Part shown: positions 33,750 to 46,134 of the stretch, piece by piece
Numbering within the stretch: the stretch's first letter is position 1
Layout: each line of letters opens with the position of its first letter
From: Datisca glomerata
Lineage: Eukaryota; Streptophyta; Magnoliopsida; Cucurbitales; Datiscaceae
Reading direction: 5' to 3'
DNA length: 64,000 nt
Assembly (NCBI GenBank): GCA_003255025.1
Contig: QANY01005796.1
Location: 1 to 64,000 of the forward strand
The notes under the pieces: generated by a model
Seen by the model: the letters and a program-made list of their open reading frames with translations, nothing else
Told to the model about the DNA's origin: nothing
Database searches by the model: none
Translations under genes and position numbers: made by a program

Positions 33750-34325
33750 ATGGAATGGAGCTGGGGATCAGCTCTAATAGGAACAACAATGGGGATAATC
33801 ATGGCAGCAATAATCATAGCCATTACAGCTTTCATCATACTGAAGCCCAAAATACCAGGTTTTGAGGTTCAATCTCTTCAATTCTCAAATATAACACTTC
33901 AAGAACTCTCTATAATAGCCAAACTTCACATCATCAATCCAACTTGCACGGCAATCAAATTTGGCAAACTCAAATTCTCTGTCTCCCATAAGAACCTACC
34001 CCTTTGTTCATCTAAAGTTGAAGGCATTGTTTTGAGGGAGAGCGCAACTTGTAGCCTTGTCAAGCTCGATTTCACCGTCAATTGGTCTCATTTGCTCGAT
34101 AATTTCAACACGACTATTGTGGATACAATTGAGGAGAAGAAATTCGAGATTGATATTAATGCGGAAGCTAACTTTAAAGTTAAGTTGATGCGTATTGAGA
34201 AAGAGTATAGATTTAATTTGGGTACTGAAAAAGGGACAGTTAATCGTCTTCCTATGGATATGCTTGATCATAAGAAATGGCATTCGATCAAGCATACGGT
34301 TAGTGAAAATCATGTCAATCATTGA
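33750..34325 (+). CDS. NDR1/HIN1-like (LEA-2 domain) membrane protein
   Basis: A single-exon frame of 191 codons. It starts MEWSWGSALIGTTMG with a strongly hydrophobic segment at residues 12-32, typical of a signal anchor, followed by KPKIPGFEVQSLQFSNITLQ. It then has a LEA-2/water-stress-type beta domain with NPTCTAIKFGKLKFSV and VNWSHLLDNFNTTIVD. Family members are plasma-membrane or secretory-pathway proteins linked to defence and stress; the exact role here cannot be read from sequence. The ATG lies downstream of a TATA box, a poly(A) signal follows, and there is no disabling change. It is the only complete ordinary gene I see in the window. NHL relatives often have a longer N-terminal tail, so this is a short member. 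Confidence 0.85.
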   Translation: MEWSWGSALIGTTMGIIMAAIIIAITAFIILKPKIPGFEVQSLQFSNITLQELSIIAKLHIINPTCTAIKFGKLKFSVSHKNLPLCSSKVEGIVLRESATCSLVKLDFTVNWSHLLDNFNTTIVDTIEEKKFEIDINAEANFKVKLMRIEKEYRFNLGTEKGTVNRLPMDMLDHKKWHSIKHTVSENHVNH

Positions 34326-34553
34326 TATATGAGAATTTAATTTGAAGTCGTGTGTGTTCTTTTCTTTTTCGTTTCCTTTATTAATTGTAATATTGTGTGT
34401 GATGGAGGTCAGTCAGCTCCACCTAATGACTTGGTTGGCAGCCATTGATAATTTTTGTATCTAAGATTGTGATGTTTGAATTAATGATGCATGCGAATAT
34501 GTAATTGAGATTTGTTTTTCTGCAGACGTGTTTGTATAGTCCATCGGACTTTG

Positions 34554-34559
34554 AATAAA
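34554..34559 (+). terminator. Likely poly(A) signal of the NHL gene
   Basis: AATAAA about 230 bp after the stop codon, in GAATAAAAAAATGAATAAATG. Confidence 0.45.
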
Positions 34560-34565
34560 AAAATG

Positions 34566-37500
34566 AATAAATGAAAGTGTTTAGATTTATTTTTTAGTTG
34601 GGATTATGTGAAGGTTGGCTATACAAATGTATGGATATATCTGTATTCATATATAAATTATGTTGTTCAAATTCCTTACTGATTAAGTTTAGGCTATGTT
34701 TGGATTTTGAAAATAGGAAAGAAAGAAAAATAGAAGAAATTAAGTGGATTTAGAGGAAATGAGTAGAAAATTATTAATGTAGTACAAAATCGTTCACATA
34801 ACTATCTTCTATATATTCTATAGACTCTAAACAACGGAAATGCAATCCTTCACATTTTTCTTTCATTTCACTAGGGATTTTCAAGATTCAAATATAACTT
34901 TAGTGACATTGGAGTTTCCCAATTCATGACTTTGAGTCATATGTCAAAATCTTTCTTAATTCTCAGATTAATATATTTTAAGTTTCCTAGGTGATTTGTA
35001 ATCATCCAATGAGTCTATAGGGGTTTAATTATAAGCAAAAATAACCTAAGCTTTAATTATTATAGTGCTAAATGTTGCTTTGGAATAGTTTATATTTGGA
35101 AATTAGTTCTTAATTTATGTCTTCAAAAATAGATGAAATGTTATCATTTCGGAAAGCATTTATGCTTGGAGGGTTGTTCTAAGCCTACTACGATATATAC
35201 CCACTGGTATTAAGCCTTTGAGGAATCAAGTGAACTTTGAATATAATAAATATTTTGGAGTTGTTTTTCATTCTCTTATCAAACTTTGTAACTCTGGTCG
35301 AATTCCTCATAGTGGTGAGTTCTTAAGCCATGTATTCCTTATTTTACTCGTTTGGGTGGTGATATATGTATACATTAGGTGTTTTACTTGGGTGGTGAGG
35401 TTGTTACTCTTTCCATTTGATCCATTTTTATTTTCCATATTTCTAACCTTGTATCACTTAGAGAGATATTTTAGGAAAAAAAATCTTATTGTGATACTAT
35501 TGACTGAGAATTTTATTTTGAATATGACTGTTAGGTTTTGAGTTGTCTATAAACTTTAGATAATAAAAAATGCTTTGGTAGCTGCTCTTCAAGAGAGGGT
35601 GAGATAAAAGTGGTTCCCTCATGGTGAGTAGGCTATGCACTAAAAGATAAAAAAAGTATCCTCGAGATTAGAATAGGGGTTCTATCGAGGACAGGTTACC
35701 CCATCTTATTGAGAGACTTAGTTAGAGGATTTCACTCGTGCTGAAGACAAATTCTAAGATAGTAAGTTTATTTTTGTCCAATCGAAGACTAATTTCTTTT
35801 GTCTAAACTAGTCCTAGTTGTCGAAAGTTTAAGATGGCATTGACCATGCATGAGAGATCAATGTCATTGACACATTCTTATGATTTTGTGCGTTTAGTTT
35901 ATTTTTGGGTTTAATGGGATTCAACTAGGTGATTAAATTGTTATTGAAACAGCGTAATGGATATGATAATGAGAATAGCAATGGAGGTTGGAAAATTGGT
36001 CCTACTACGTTAAAATGAATAGGATTATATTCTACAAGCATGAGAATTATGTGTTTATCTTCACATTATTTTTGGAATTATCATAAATTAATATTCTTAT
36101 ATTACATGTACAACATTCTTGTAAAGGTCCACAAGCATATAGTACTTGATTTATGAGTTCTATGGAGTTTAACTCATAGCGAGAAAGATCACAAAGTTTT
36201 GATATTCATGCGGTTTGAGAATACACGGTTCGAGGAGTTCAGGCTAGGCGACATTCAAATAGAAAGTCGACGTGCAGAATGAGGACGACATTGGCGCGTA
36301 GTTTGAGGTTTGAAGTTTGATGTAGATTAAAATTTTTGAGGTTCATGCATTTGAGATATAATTTTTATTCATTTCAACGAGTATAGATTAGGTCGTCTCA
36401 CGTATTATTCTAAGATCTGGACTATTTTTACTACACCAAACCCAATAACTAGAGTGAGAGCAGAATCTATAAAGAGAAGATAGAGAGCATTTTTCTTAAT
36501 GATTTCCTTCACCAATCTTCATATCAAATGCTCTCTCTCTAAAACAGAAATGTATTAGATTACTGTTGTTACTCTCTTGAGACTTTATTTGTGATTGCTT
36601 TTGAATACTTAGTATGGATGATGTTGATTGCTCTAAAAGAATTTGAAGTCTGATGTGTGATTGTAGTATGAGGATTTATAACTGAAAATTCTGTTTGGAT
36701 TTGTAGATTCTACTCGAAATATTGTACTTCTAATATTGTTAAAGTTTGTTTGGGCAACGAACTTTAAAAGCTAAAATGGTTTTTGAGCATGGTGTGTAGG
36801 ATTTGAAACTAGTGGGGTGTCCGTGTAACTAAGATGAACTAAAGTTAGATATAATTTATTCTTTTGTGTTAGAATTTAAATAGGAAAGAACAAATTACAT
36901 ACATGTAGAGGAAGCTCTTCAAACAAAGAATTGCTCAATTGAATGAGTGAAGGAAAAGACACCTGAGATCGATGGAGAAATCTTTACTAAATTGGTGATC
37001 TTTACGCTGAACTTTCATAGACTCGATCTTCTATGTTATTGCAGGTATACGAGCTTGTTGGCTGTTTGTGTTGGTATTTAGTACCTATGTTGGTTGTTTG
37101 ATGCTTAATTACTTTGATGTTCCTACAAAATAACTTGATGGCCTTTCTTCTATGATCAGTCAAGGAAAACTTGAGATCTCATTCCCTATTTCCTCAACTG
37201 CAATTTATTACAGTGTAGAAGAATCCTTTTTCAGTTTAGATCCACATATATATGTTGTACAACCAAGCATATTTGCTTATTATTCCTCATCTAATATTAT
37301 TTTCTTGACTTTATCTCCTTAATTTTTCTTTTGAGTGTTTGAATGTGACATAAAAGAAGGAATACTTTTAGAGATTGATAAAATGTCTCTGTTACACTTT
37401 CACATAAATAAACAACTTACACAGACATTTGGAATGTAACTTTGTTATTTGTCATATGAGAAACAAATAGTGCATATTGGAAACAGTACTTTAGCTGTTC

Positions 37501-37639
37501 ATTGGTCATAGGAGCTTATGAGAATTACCTTCCTACTTCTAGTATCTGATTTTTGTGATATACAAGATAGTTACAACATGATATTAAATGTAACTCTCAA
37601 ATTATTAGAGATGCTGCAGTTTTATTCCAACCAATATAG
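34566..37639. other. AT-rich intergenic region, no gene recognised
   Basis: About 3 kb without a recognisable coding block, LTR pair or array. The 107-codon frame at 35218-35541 is hydrophobic and low in complexity and has no family resemblance I can name. Confidence 0.4.
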
Positions 37640-39810
37640 TGATGGTCGTCGCAGCACGTGCGCGGCGGAAGCGTGGAAACGCGTGGCATTTTAAAAAATT
37701 AAGTTTTTAATAAAAATTGAATATTTTAATAAAATAAAATTATACAACGCCACGATAACCAAATAAAAACTTTTATTAAAAATTCTTTTTCAATCAGTCA
37801 TGATCCATTATATATTTATAAGTTAAATATACAACATACAAAGTTCTGAATCATATACCTCTTGTAGTCTATATCAAGTGTCCTAAAAAAATTCTATTGA
37901 TCCTCCGTTCTCACGAAATCGTTCCATGGATCAGTAGACTCCAAGATCCACACCAAGATCTTCTAAATCAATCATCAATGTACTAGGACATGTGTGGGCA
38001 CATAGAATATTACAAGACACTTTTTATGTTTTTAGATGTTCTCAACACATGAGATCTAGAGATTGACTAAGAATGATTTTAATGAGACGATTCTCTAAAA
38101 GAACGTGATAATTATTTTTTTAGAGATTTAATTAATGTTTAGTCACAGAAGAAAATCTCTCTGACAACAATCGTGTTCTCAATTCAACTCATGATTGACG
38201 AACTGATGATCCGATCAACTGATTCTTTTCTCTTCTTTCCACCGCCAAGGCCATTAGAATAATATTTGTATATATTCTAAATAATGGCGTATCATATTTT
38301 TAGGGAAAAACTAAAATAAAACATTTAGTTGTAAAATTATCAATTGCAGTAGGACCCACTATAATTGTGCCCAACTGTAATGCTACATGGCACCATAGTA
38401 GTACATGTCAATTTCTGATACCTCATCAATGATTGACACGTCACAATTACTGTGAATAAAATATTTATTTTAATCAGATAATTATCTAGACATAAGTTAA
38501 ATCAAAATTAATAAATTTGATTATCTCTATCAACTAACGTATTTTTTATTTCACAAATAAAAGATTTAGTTGATTTAAATTATTATCTAATAATAATTTA
38601 ATTATCTAATTTCATAAATTAGATTTTTTGTCTCACTTATCGATAATTATTTATATATATAATTTCTGAAAAATATATTTAAATATATAAACAATTCAAT
38701 TAGTTAATTATTAATTAATTAATCACACATTATTATATACTTGCCCCAGGATAAAAATTTCTTTTACAAGTCAGTTCTTTTCTCATGTCCTAAAATATTC
38801 ACACCTAGACTGCGTAGTATAGAGGTGACTTGAGAATCATAGACCTATAATCCTAAGCTCCAATAAATCAGATTATTAATCAAACTCTTTATTTAAATAA
38901 TCTTATTTATTAATTCTATTATTACCCCTCTATAAATATGATATTGCACTCTTAAAGATTATAGAATGTATTTACAGAGTATTTTCATGCAGTCCACTTA
39001 TATAATCATTTCATGTAGTTCTGTCCTCTAATTATTAGTTCGTAAATTAGAACTAGTCAAAATTATCATTTTACCCTTCTAATTATCTTTTGATTCTTAA
39101 GTACCATTAATCCACTAGTAAATGACTTATTTTTAATCTTATTATGAGTTTGAGCTCAATAATCATTCAGTTTCAGAATTAATATTTAAGGGAACCAATA
39201 TACGATCTGTCAGGAAAGCTTATATTCTAAATCTGGTAAAATCATGTGTACAGCCATCCACGTCACTAAATCTCCAAAATAAAATTCAATAGCCCAATTA
39301 ACAAGCATAGCTTAAGCTTGAATCAAAAGATCCAGTAGACATACATAGGAGTTCATGACTACTCAAAATTCAAACTGATCTATAGATGATCATCGAATTG
39401 ATGTGTATTAAATCTTTATAATAAACGATATGTTAATAAAGATATTAATTCACGCCAGTCCTATCATATATAAACTTATTATATAAAGTACATTCACTAT
39501 AATGTTTATCCACATCAATGATCGGGATCTAGATCACACGCATTCATAATGCTTAGTGAACCGTACTAGCAACCATTCATTAAAGATTTCATACTTTAAT
39601 ATGTTACTGACAATTCTATTCATTATCTATGATTTTAATCTTCTCGTACTAATACAAGATCATAGTCTCATGAATGAATATAAAATTTTTAGATATTTAT
39701 ATAAATTATTAAACATTAATTTAAAAGAAGAATTATAAAAAAAAATGTAATACTCTTTAAATTTCATATCAAAATGTCAATACACATGCTTTGAGGGCAT
39801 ACCCCCAACA
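37640..39810 (-). repeat. 2.17-kb copia LTR (3' LTR of element 3)
   Basis: On the minus strand it starts TGTTGGGGGTATGCCCTCAA at 39810 and ends CGACGACCATCA at 37640. The inverted copy 62733-64000 shares long blocks from its start, such as AAAGCATGTGTATTGA, GGTTGCTAGTAC and GTGCAAT. Confidence 0.85.
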
Positions 39811-41275
39811 ATCTTCCACTTTCCCTAAAGTAAATGTGACATCTCTCGTAATCCCATGTTACGCACGTGACCCTCAAATGACTTTGCATGAAGTGTCTTT
39901 GTAAAAAGGCCAGCCAGGTTTTGTTCTGATGATATGTTCATAACAGTCACATCCCATCGATGCACGATCTCTCTTACAAGATGATATTTCCTCTTTATGT
40001 GCTTGCCCTCTTGTGACTCCTCGGTTCCTTGTAATTTTCTACCGCCCCACTATTATCACAGTACAGGATCAGTGGGTTGTCCATATCTGGAACTACTTCC
40101 ACATCAAAATAGAACTTTCTGAACCATTCCGCCTCTTTCGCAGCTTCACAAGCCGCTATATATTCAGCTTTTATACTTGAATCTGCAATGTTGAATTGCT
40201 TAATACTTCTCCAGACTACAGCTCATCCACCTAGGGTGAATACTGATCTAGATGTTGACTTCAACTTTCTCTGTCTAATTGAAAATTAGAATCAGTATAT
40301 CTAGTGAGGTTCAAGTATCCACCTAAATAAACAAGCATATGGTTTCTCTTTCTCTAAGATACTTGGGAATGTGTTTTTTTTACTACAATCCAGTGTTCCA
40401 AACTTGGATTCGATTGATAATGACTGACAATTCCCAATACGTAACATATATCCCTCCTTTTGTGTATAACCCTTGGCTATAGGGGAGAATGTCTCTTCGT
40501 AATCAACTCCCTCCTTTTGTGTATAGCCCTTTGCTATAGGGGAAAATGTCTCTTCGTAATCAACTCCCTCCTTTTGTGTATAGCCCTTGGCTACTAACAG
40601 TGCCATGAAAGTCTCTACTTTCTCATCTGCACCTCTTTTCTTCTTGAAGTTCCTTTTAGGCCTGAAATCTTCTGGTGAATCTATAGGTTCCCAGACATAA
40701 TTAAAATACATAGATTTTATTTCCTGATTCATGGCATCTTACCATTTCTCCTTTTCAGGATCATCCATTAATTTTTCATAAGATAATGGATCATCCTTAT
40801 TAGTGTCTGACACTAGGACATGTGCCTTCAAGTTCGTAGCGAACTGGTTGTCTCATAACCCTCCCATCGTGACGGTCCATCAAGGTTTCCTTTGCATGAA
40901 CTGTGATTTCTCTGGTTTATTGTTTATCAATAGAAATTGAAGAATCTCATCAGTCGCTAATTCCTCGAGAACTACTTTGCTATGAGGTTTGTAGTTTTTC
41001 ATATAGTCATGCTCAAGAAAGGTTACATTTATCGACACAAACACCTTTTGATCATTGTGATTACAAAAGTACCCACCTCTAGTCTCTAGAGAATAACCAA
41101 CGAATATGCATATCTCAGATGTTGAGTCCAACTTTCTGGTCTTAGGTCTAAGAACGTTAGGTGGAAACTCCCAATATACGGAAATGATGCAAACTAGGTT
41201 TGGAGCCATTTCATAACTCTAAAGGCGTCTTGCTTACAAACTTAGAAGGCACTACATTAAAAATATAAGTTTTCG
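39811..41275 (-). pseudogene. Integrase tail, partial reverse transcriptase and RNase H of copia element 3
   Basis: Minus strand: integrase tail at 41275-40880 (LDSTSEICIFVGYSLETRGG). The reverse transcriptase start is at 40732-40301, where a 57-bp segment coding KGYTQKEGVDYEETFSPIA is present in about three in-frame tandem copies (plus-strand copies begin at 40452, 40509 and 40566). Right after it the frame jumps to sequence from near the end of reverse transcriptase, so the catalytic centre is deleted. RNase H remains follow to 39811 (YTDSNFQ, LILYCDNSGAV) with stops. Confidence 0.8.
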
Positions 41276-41301
41276 TGTGTCATGAATATCTCCAAAATGT
41301 A

Positions 41302-41492
41302 AGTGACTACACGAGGGTCGTGTAAGCCTCATGTAGGCTACATGAGGAATATACTAGAATCGTCTATCTCTCGTATAGTCTACATGATTACTACACGAGC
41401 ATCGTGTACACCTCGTGTAGTCTACACGATGGTTGCACGAGTATAATGTACACCTCGTGTAGTCTACAAGATGACTACACGAGTATCGTGTA
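41302..41492. repeat. Palindrome family A array, left subterminal
   Basis: Degenerate copies with arms like CTCGTGTAGTCTACACGA. It opens the element and precedes the first Ulp1 exon. Confidence 0.75.
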
Positions 41493-42708
41493 TATTTCCT
41501 GATCTTATGTTTTCCTTGAATATTCTACAAGTTATGACTTTATCAAAGATGCAACTAAGATACGTCCATGACATTAACACAATTCCAAAAGCAAGGATCA
41601 ATGCAAAGTGCAATACCCACTTCATAGACGTTATCAAGACTAAGCTGATAGCTCATCAACTCTCTCTATTTAGGGAGACATGCTTTGGCCATCTTCTTTA
41701 TCTCCCAGCCTTGAAGTTTTTAGCAATTGTCTGCCACTAGTTTCTGGCTAGGGAGGTCGAATATGTCAACGACATTCAATCTGAGGAGGAAATCTAGTTT
41801 TTTTACAACGAGAAACCACTTTGCTTCTCCAATAAGGAGTTCTCGTTGATGACCGGAATAAAGTTCAGTGAATCCCCAAATGAGAAGAAGACTTATGGCC
41901 TCAATAGACTCTATGATCTGTACTTTTCTTAAATCTCAATCAATAACCATGGCTGAGTTAGAGGAGAAATTTAAAAACTCTGATTATAAGCCAGATTCTG
42001 AGGGGTCAAGATGGCTCTGATTTATTTGCAAAAGCATTTTGTGTTGGGGAAGGAGAATCGTACCCTAATTTAGAAGAGATGGTTGGTTTTGGTTGACGAC
42101 CTTGAAGCATTCAACCAATGTCTGTGGGGAGAACTCTTGTTGTCCAAAACCATAAAATCATTATTAGCTGCGAAAAATACAAAGGCTGTTTTTTGTGATC
42201 TTAAAGATCGAGGAAAAAAACACAGAAATCCCCCGCTGCTGCTCATGGGTATTCACTCATTGAATGTCCATTTGCCTTTCAGGTACAATTTATTTAATTA
42301 TATGTAGTGATGTACTAAATTATTTATGTGTTGAATACTGAATTACTACTCTTTTGTTTAAATAGGCATGGGTATTTGAAACTATCCCCTTAGTGGGTAG
42401 TTTGTATGGTAACGAGGTTTCGACCAAGGTGCCAAAGATTCTTAAATGGTGTCCGACCATAATAGTACTGATTGAGAATATTCAAAAAGAATTTTTTTTA
42501 AGGAGAATGTATGTTGGTGAATTATTTTTACAAGTTAATTTATATTACTTTCACATATACTGATTTATATTTCTTACATTTTTAGTTGACAATTCTTTCC
42601 TTAGTCCCCCTACTGAGGAGGAAGAAGTAAAAAGCTTCTGGAGATTAGTTGTTGGACAGAAGGTATGTTCAAAATTATTTTCTAGCCTTCTTCTTTTTGA
42701 ACACGGAC

Positions 42709-42872
42709 CTCGTGTAGTCCACATGATGATTACACGGACCTCATGTAGTCATCGTACGATGGTTACACTGATCTGGTAACATCGAGGCTAGACGACTGCA
42801 CGAAGTCTGTGTAACCATCGTGTAGTCTTCAGGATGACTACGCGAGCTCCGTGTAACCATCGTGTAGTCACA
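42709..42872. repeat. Palindrome family A array in the 42663-42912 intron
   Basis: Copies such as CTCGTGTAGTCCACATGATG and CATCGTGTAGTCTTCAGGATG, wholly inside the intron bounded by GTATGT and TTTTTTTAG. Confidence 0.8.
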
Positions 42873-43884
42873 TTTTTTTGTTTTGTCTTCTTAATATTAC
42901 ATGTTTTTTTAGTCGACGCCTCCTCCATCACCCTTTCCAGTAGAAGATGAGGCTAATGAAGAGGAGAAGGCGATTGAAAAGAAAGAGGAGAAGAAGAGGA
43001 AGAGGTAAGAAGATGCCATTGAAAAAATAGAGGAGAAGAAGGTTGTGTCCAAAAAGTTCAGTGGACATGAATATTGGGTGAGGAAATGTCTGATTAGAAT
43101 GGACCAAAAGATCACATCAATGGATAAAAATATTTTGTCCATTCAATCATAAATTTCTTTTGCAATTTCACAAATTAAAAATTTGCTGGATCATCTGATA
43201 ACATCGAGGCCAAATGATTACTCATTTTGTCCTCGATCTACCATGATTATGTCTAGCGATGGGGATGATATGGAGATTGAGAAGGAAGTGAAAAAAATGA
43301 AGAAGGAGAGAAGGATGAAAAAGAAGAAGATATGGTAGAGAAGGAAGAAAAAGATGAGATGGTTGAGAAGAACAACATGTTGCACCGATAATATCTGCAT
43401 AGAAGAAAAGGAAGGTAATAAGGAGAAGGAATGTGAAAAGAAGGAAGATGAAGAAAAACCAGACGGGAAAAAAGAAATAAAAAAAGAAATAGAAGAGAAA
43501 AAAGAAGAAGAAGAAAAAACAAAAGAAGAAGAAGAAAAAAAAGAAGAACAACATGTTGCACCGATAATATTTGCATTGATGTATTTGGTTCTGCCAACAG
43601 AGCAGTCCAACGATGGAGAAGAATAAGAGCTCGTCTTCCTTGGCGAACTTGGTAAGAGGACGATAAAAAGAGTCACCTAATTTGGAAAACGAAAAGGTTT
43701 GAAAAGAAAAACAACGAAGGAAAAAAGATGATGAGAATATCATTGCCAAAACTGACTTCAAACCTTTTCGAGCATATGGTGATGTATCTTCTGAGGATGA
43801 AACCCGTTTTAAAGCCTGGTTGACCTCCTCAAGGGAAAAGTAAGTTCTGTAATTTTCTTGTACACTTATTATTCGTATGTCAAG

Positions 43885-44095
43885 ATGGTTACAGTGACAT
43901 CGTGTAGACTACACGATGGTTACAGTGACATGGTTACACGGACCTCGTGTAGCCATCGTGTAGACTATACCATGGTTACACGAAATCAGTATAAGTATCG
44001 TGTAGACTATATGATGGTTACACGAGATCAGTACAACCATCGTGTAGACTATACGTGGTCCATGTAACCATCGTGTAGTAAATCAATCGTGTACC
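43885..44095. repeat. Palindrome family A array in the intron after exon 4
   Basis: About six copies around CATCGTGTAGACTA.ACGATGG. It begins about 45 bp after the donor GTAAGT at 43840 and ends shortly before the next exon. Confidence 0.8.
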
Positions 44096-44439
44096 TATCT
44101 TTGATCTATACTTACGCTGCACATGAATGAGAAAATAGACGTTGGATTTTACACCGTTGACCTTACCCGATTCAAAAAAGTAATCTCTTCACCTTATCAA
44201 TGACTTGAGTCAGATGTAAGAAGTTATTTATAATCTTTTTTAATGTGGTATTTAAAATAATTATAAATATCTTAACTAATCTTTATTACATTGCACCATA
44301 TCAATGCATACCTGGAGCTCATGAGGAGAGATTTGCAACAATACAACCCTCAAATCAGAATCAGTGTTAATGATTTATTTCTACAAGTAAGCATGATTTG
44401 TTTTTGAACTTAATGAACTGCACACCGTATTCTATGGGC

Positions 44440-44610
44440 CTTATGTAAACTTTGTGTAGACTACACGAGTACATCACGCTCATTCATGTAGACTTTATGT
44501 AGACTACACGAGGCCTTCACGCTCCTTCGTGTAGACTACACGAGGCCTTCACGGGTCTTGTGTAGGCTTCACGTACCTCGCGTAGACTTCGTGTAGTCTT
44601 CGTGACCTTT
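44440..44610. repeat. Palindrome family A variant array in the 44387-44654 intron
   Basis: Variant copies (TCGTGTAGACTACACGAGGC and similar), again confined between the donor at 44387 and the acceptor at 44654. Confidence 0.8.
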
Positions 44611-45150
44611 TCTATTGACATTCAGGATTTTAATATTTTCTCGTAACATTACAGGAGAACCTTTCTGGCCGAATGGCAGAGTTTGAGCAAGATCCTACGG
44701 GCTGGGATATTGACGTTGTTGATCAGCACCAGTACCTGGTCCTCAACTTGCTAACGAACTTTGGAAGGAGCTGAGAACAGTCAGATAATGTTATCTTTCC
44801 AATGAATGTGAACCATAGTCATTGGATTGCGGTTAAGCTTGATTTGATTGGCCAATGTATTCATATTTATAACTCAAGGAACACGCCATATCAACGCTCC
44901 TTGTACATTGAAATAATGAAACCTTTCATGAAGATTGTCCCTTGGCTTGCTCAAATGATGAATATTTATGAGAGAAGATAGGAGGTTCAACCCAAATATA
45001 AGTGAAAATATGAGATCATGAAGTGTCCTCAATAAGAGAATGTGTAAGTGAAATATACATTTTTTGAAAGTCCGCTTAAATTTTCATATGTATTATGTAA
45101 TTGCGTTTTTGCATTTCATGTGTTTTTTTAGGTTTGATTGTGGGGTATTT

Positions 45151-46134
45151 ACCCTTAAGTTTATCGAAGCCCTCGTATATGGAAAGAACCTCCAAGAAAT
45201 AAATCAACAATAAATGCCAAAATATCGAAGACGATTTGCACTTGAGTTATTTGCACGTGGCAATGTTGTACCGAAATAATATGGATATATTTTATGGATT
45301 TTTATTTTATTAAATTGTGAGTTATGGATTATAGAAATATACTTGTGTTTGTTATTTAATAATGTCATAAATTTTAATTAGCATACCTAAATCCTAAACG
45401 ATGCCCGTGAAGTTCTCATGTAGTCTACACGATGCCCGTGAAGTTCTAGTGTAGTCTACACGATGACTACATGATTCTTGTGAAGTCATCTAGTATAGTC
45501 TACACGATGCCCGTGTAATCATCGTGTAGTCTACATGATGACTACACGATGCTAGTGAAGTTCAGTGTAGTCTACACGGTGCCCATGAGGTTTTAGTGTA
45601 GTCTACATGATGACTACACGATGCTCGTGAAGTTCTCATGTATGCTACACGATGCCCGTGAATTTAATTTAAGTCTACAAATGTCATTATTTATGTTTAA
45701 GTGGCTTGGTCATTCTAATGTCATTGAAGTTCTAGTGTAGTCTACACAATGCCCGTGAAGTCATCATGTAGTCTACCAATCCTACATGAATCCCGTGAAG
45801 TTCTCATGTAGGATTCAGGCAGGTTAAACTTTATGACACTATTGAATAACAAACACAAGTATATTTCTATATTAATATTTAATTTAAGTCTACAAAGGTC
45901 ATTGTTTATGTTTTAGTAGCTTGGTCATCCCGTTGAGATAAAATAATTAGATTTCTGCATGTTTGTCGGTTGTGACCAATTCGCTCACAACGTTTGCACT
46001 TCCTTTTCACTGCTTCCTCACCTATAGATGAAATTCTTTGTGTCCTAGCTCTTCCAATTTTCCGCCTCGTTATATGTGGCAATACCACTTTTTCATAAAC
46101 CTCCTGGTTGATGACCCAATCTGCTTGATCCCTG
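45151..46134. repeat. Tandem duplication of 984 bp, copy 1
   Basis: Spans the end of the last Ulp1 exon, a family A array (about 45400-45820) and the last codons of the transposase zinc knuckle. The next 1015 bp repeat it nearly exactly. Confidence 0.92.
45400..45820. repeat. Palindrome family A array between the two convergent genes
   Basis: Units of about 31 bp of the type GATGCCCGTGAAGTTCT.GTGTAGTCTACAC. The duplicated array is at about 46380-46835. Confidence 0.85.

Larger units (their letters stand above)
37640..41275 (-). mobile_element. Truncated Ty1-copia retrotransposon 3 with a 2.17-kb LTR
   Basis: The minus-strand 3' LTR (39810 to 37640) is preceded by a polypurine tract (AAAGTGGAAGAT on the minus strand). 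Upstream of it lie RNase H, part of reverse transcriptase and the integrase tail. The element is cut at about 41275, where the palindrome-bearing MULE begins. No 5' LTR, gag or protease remain. Confidence 0.82.
41471..45279 (+). pseudogene. DUF1985-Ulp1 (C48) SUMO-protease-like gene, multi-exon, inactive
   Basis: An N-terminal DUF1985 region (LLYLPALKFLAIV near 41695; a 42083-42282 exon; then AWVFETIPLVGSLYGN from 42366) is followed by an exon at 42587-42662, a long Lys/Glu-rich exon at 42913-43839, exons near 44116-44215 and 44293-44386, and the protease exons 44655-45043 and 45132-45279. Several introns keep good sites (GGTATGTT at 42663, GTAAGC at 44387, GTAAGT at 45044), and the last two exons join in frame. 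Protease motifs: HSHWIAVKLDL has the catalytic His, FDCGVFTLKFIEAL the catalytic Cys, but the usual IYDS is IYNS, so the Asp is lost. Stops include TGA in exon 7 and TAA in exon 8, so it is a pseudogene. It would have cleaved SUMO-like conjugates. Confidence 0.8.

Noticed and set aside
34008..34322. 104-codon minus-strand frame inside the NHL gene
   Set aside because: Shadow of the plus-strand coding sequence, which has a clear domain and membrane anchor.
35218..35541. 107-codon hydrophobic frame
   Set aside because: AT-rich, no promoter, no recognisable family; the length is within what chance gives in such sequence.
43218..43761. Long minus-strand frames rich in Phe, Leu and Ser (up to 179 codons)
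   Set aside because: Antisense of the Lys/Glu-rich exon of the Ulp1-type gene, which has coherent exons on the plus strand.
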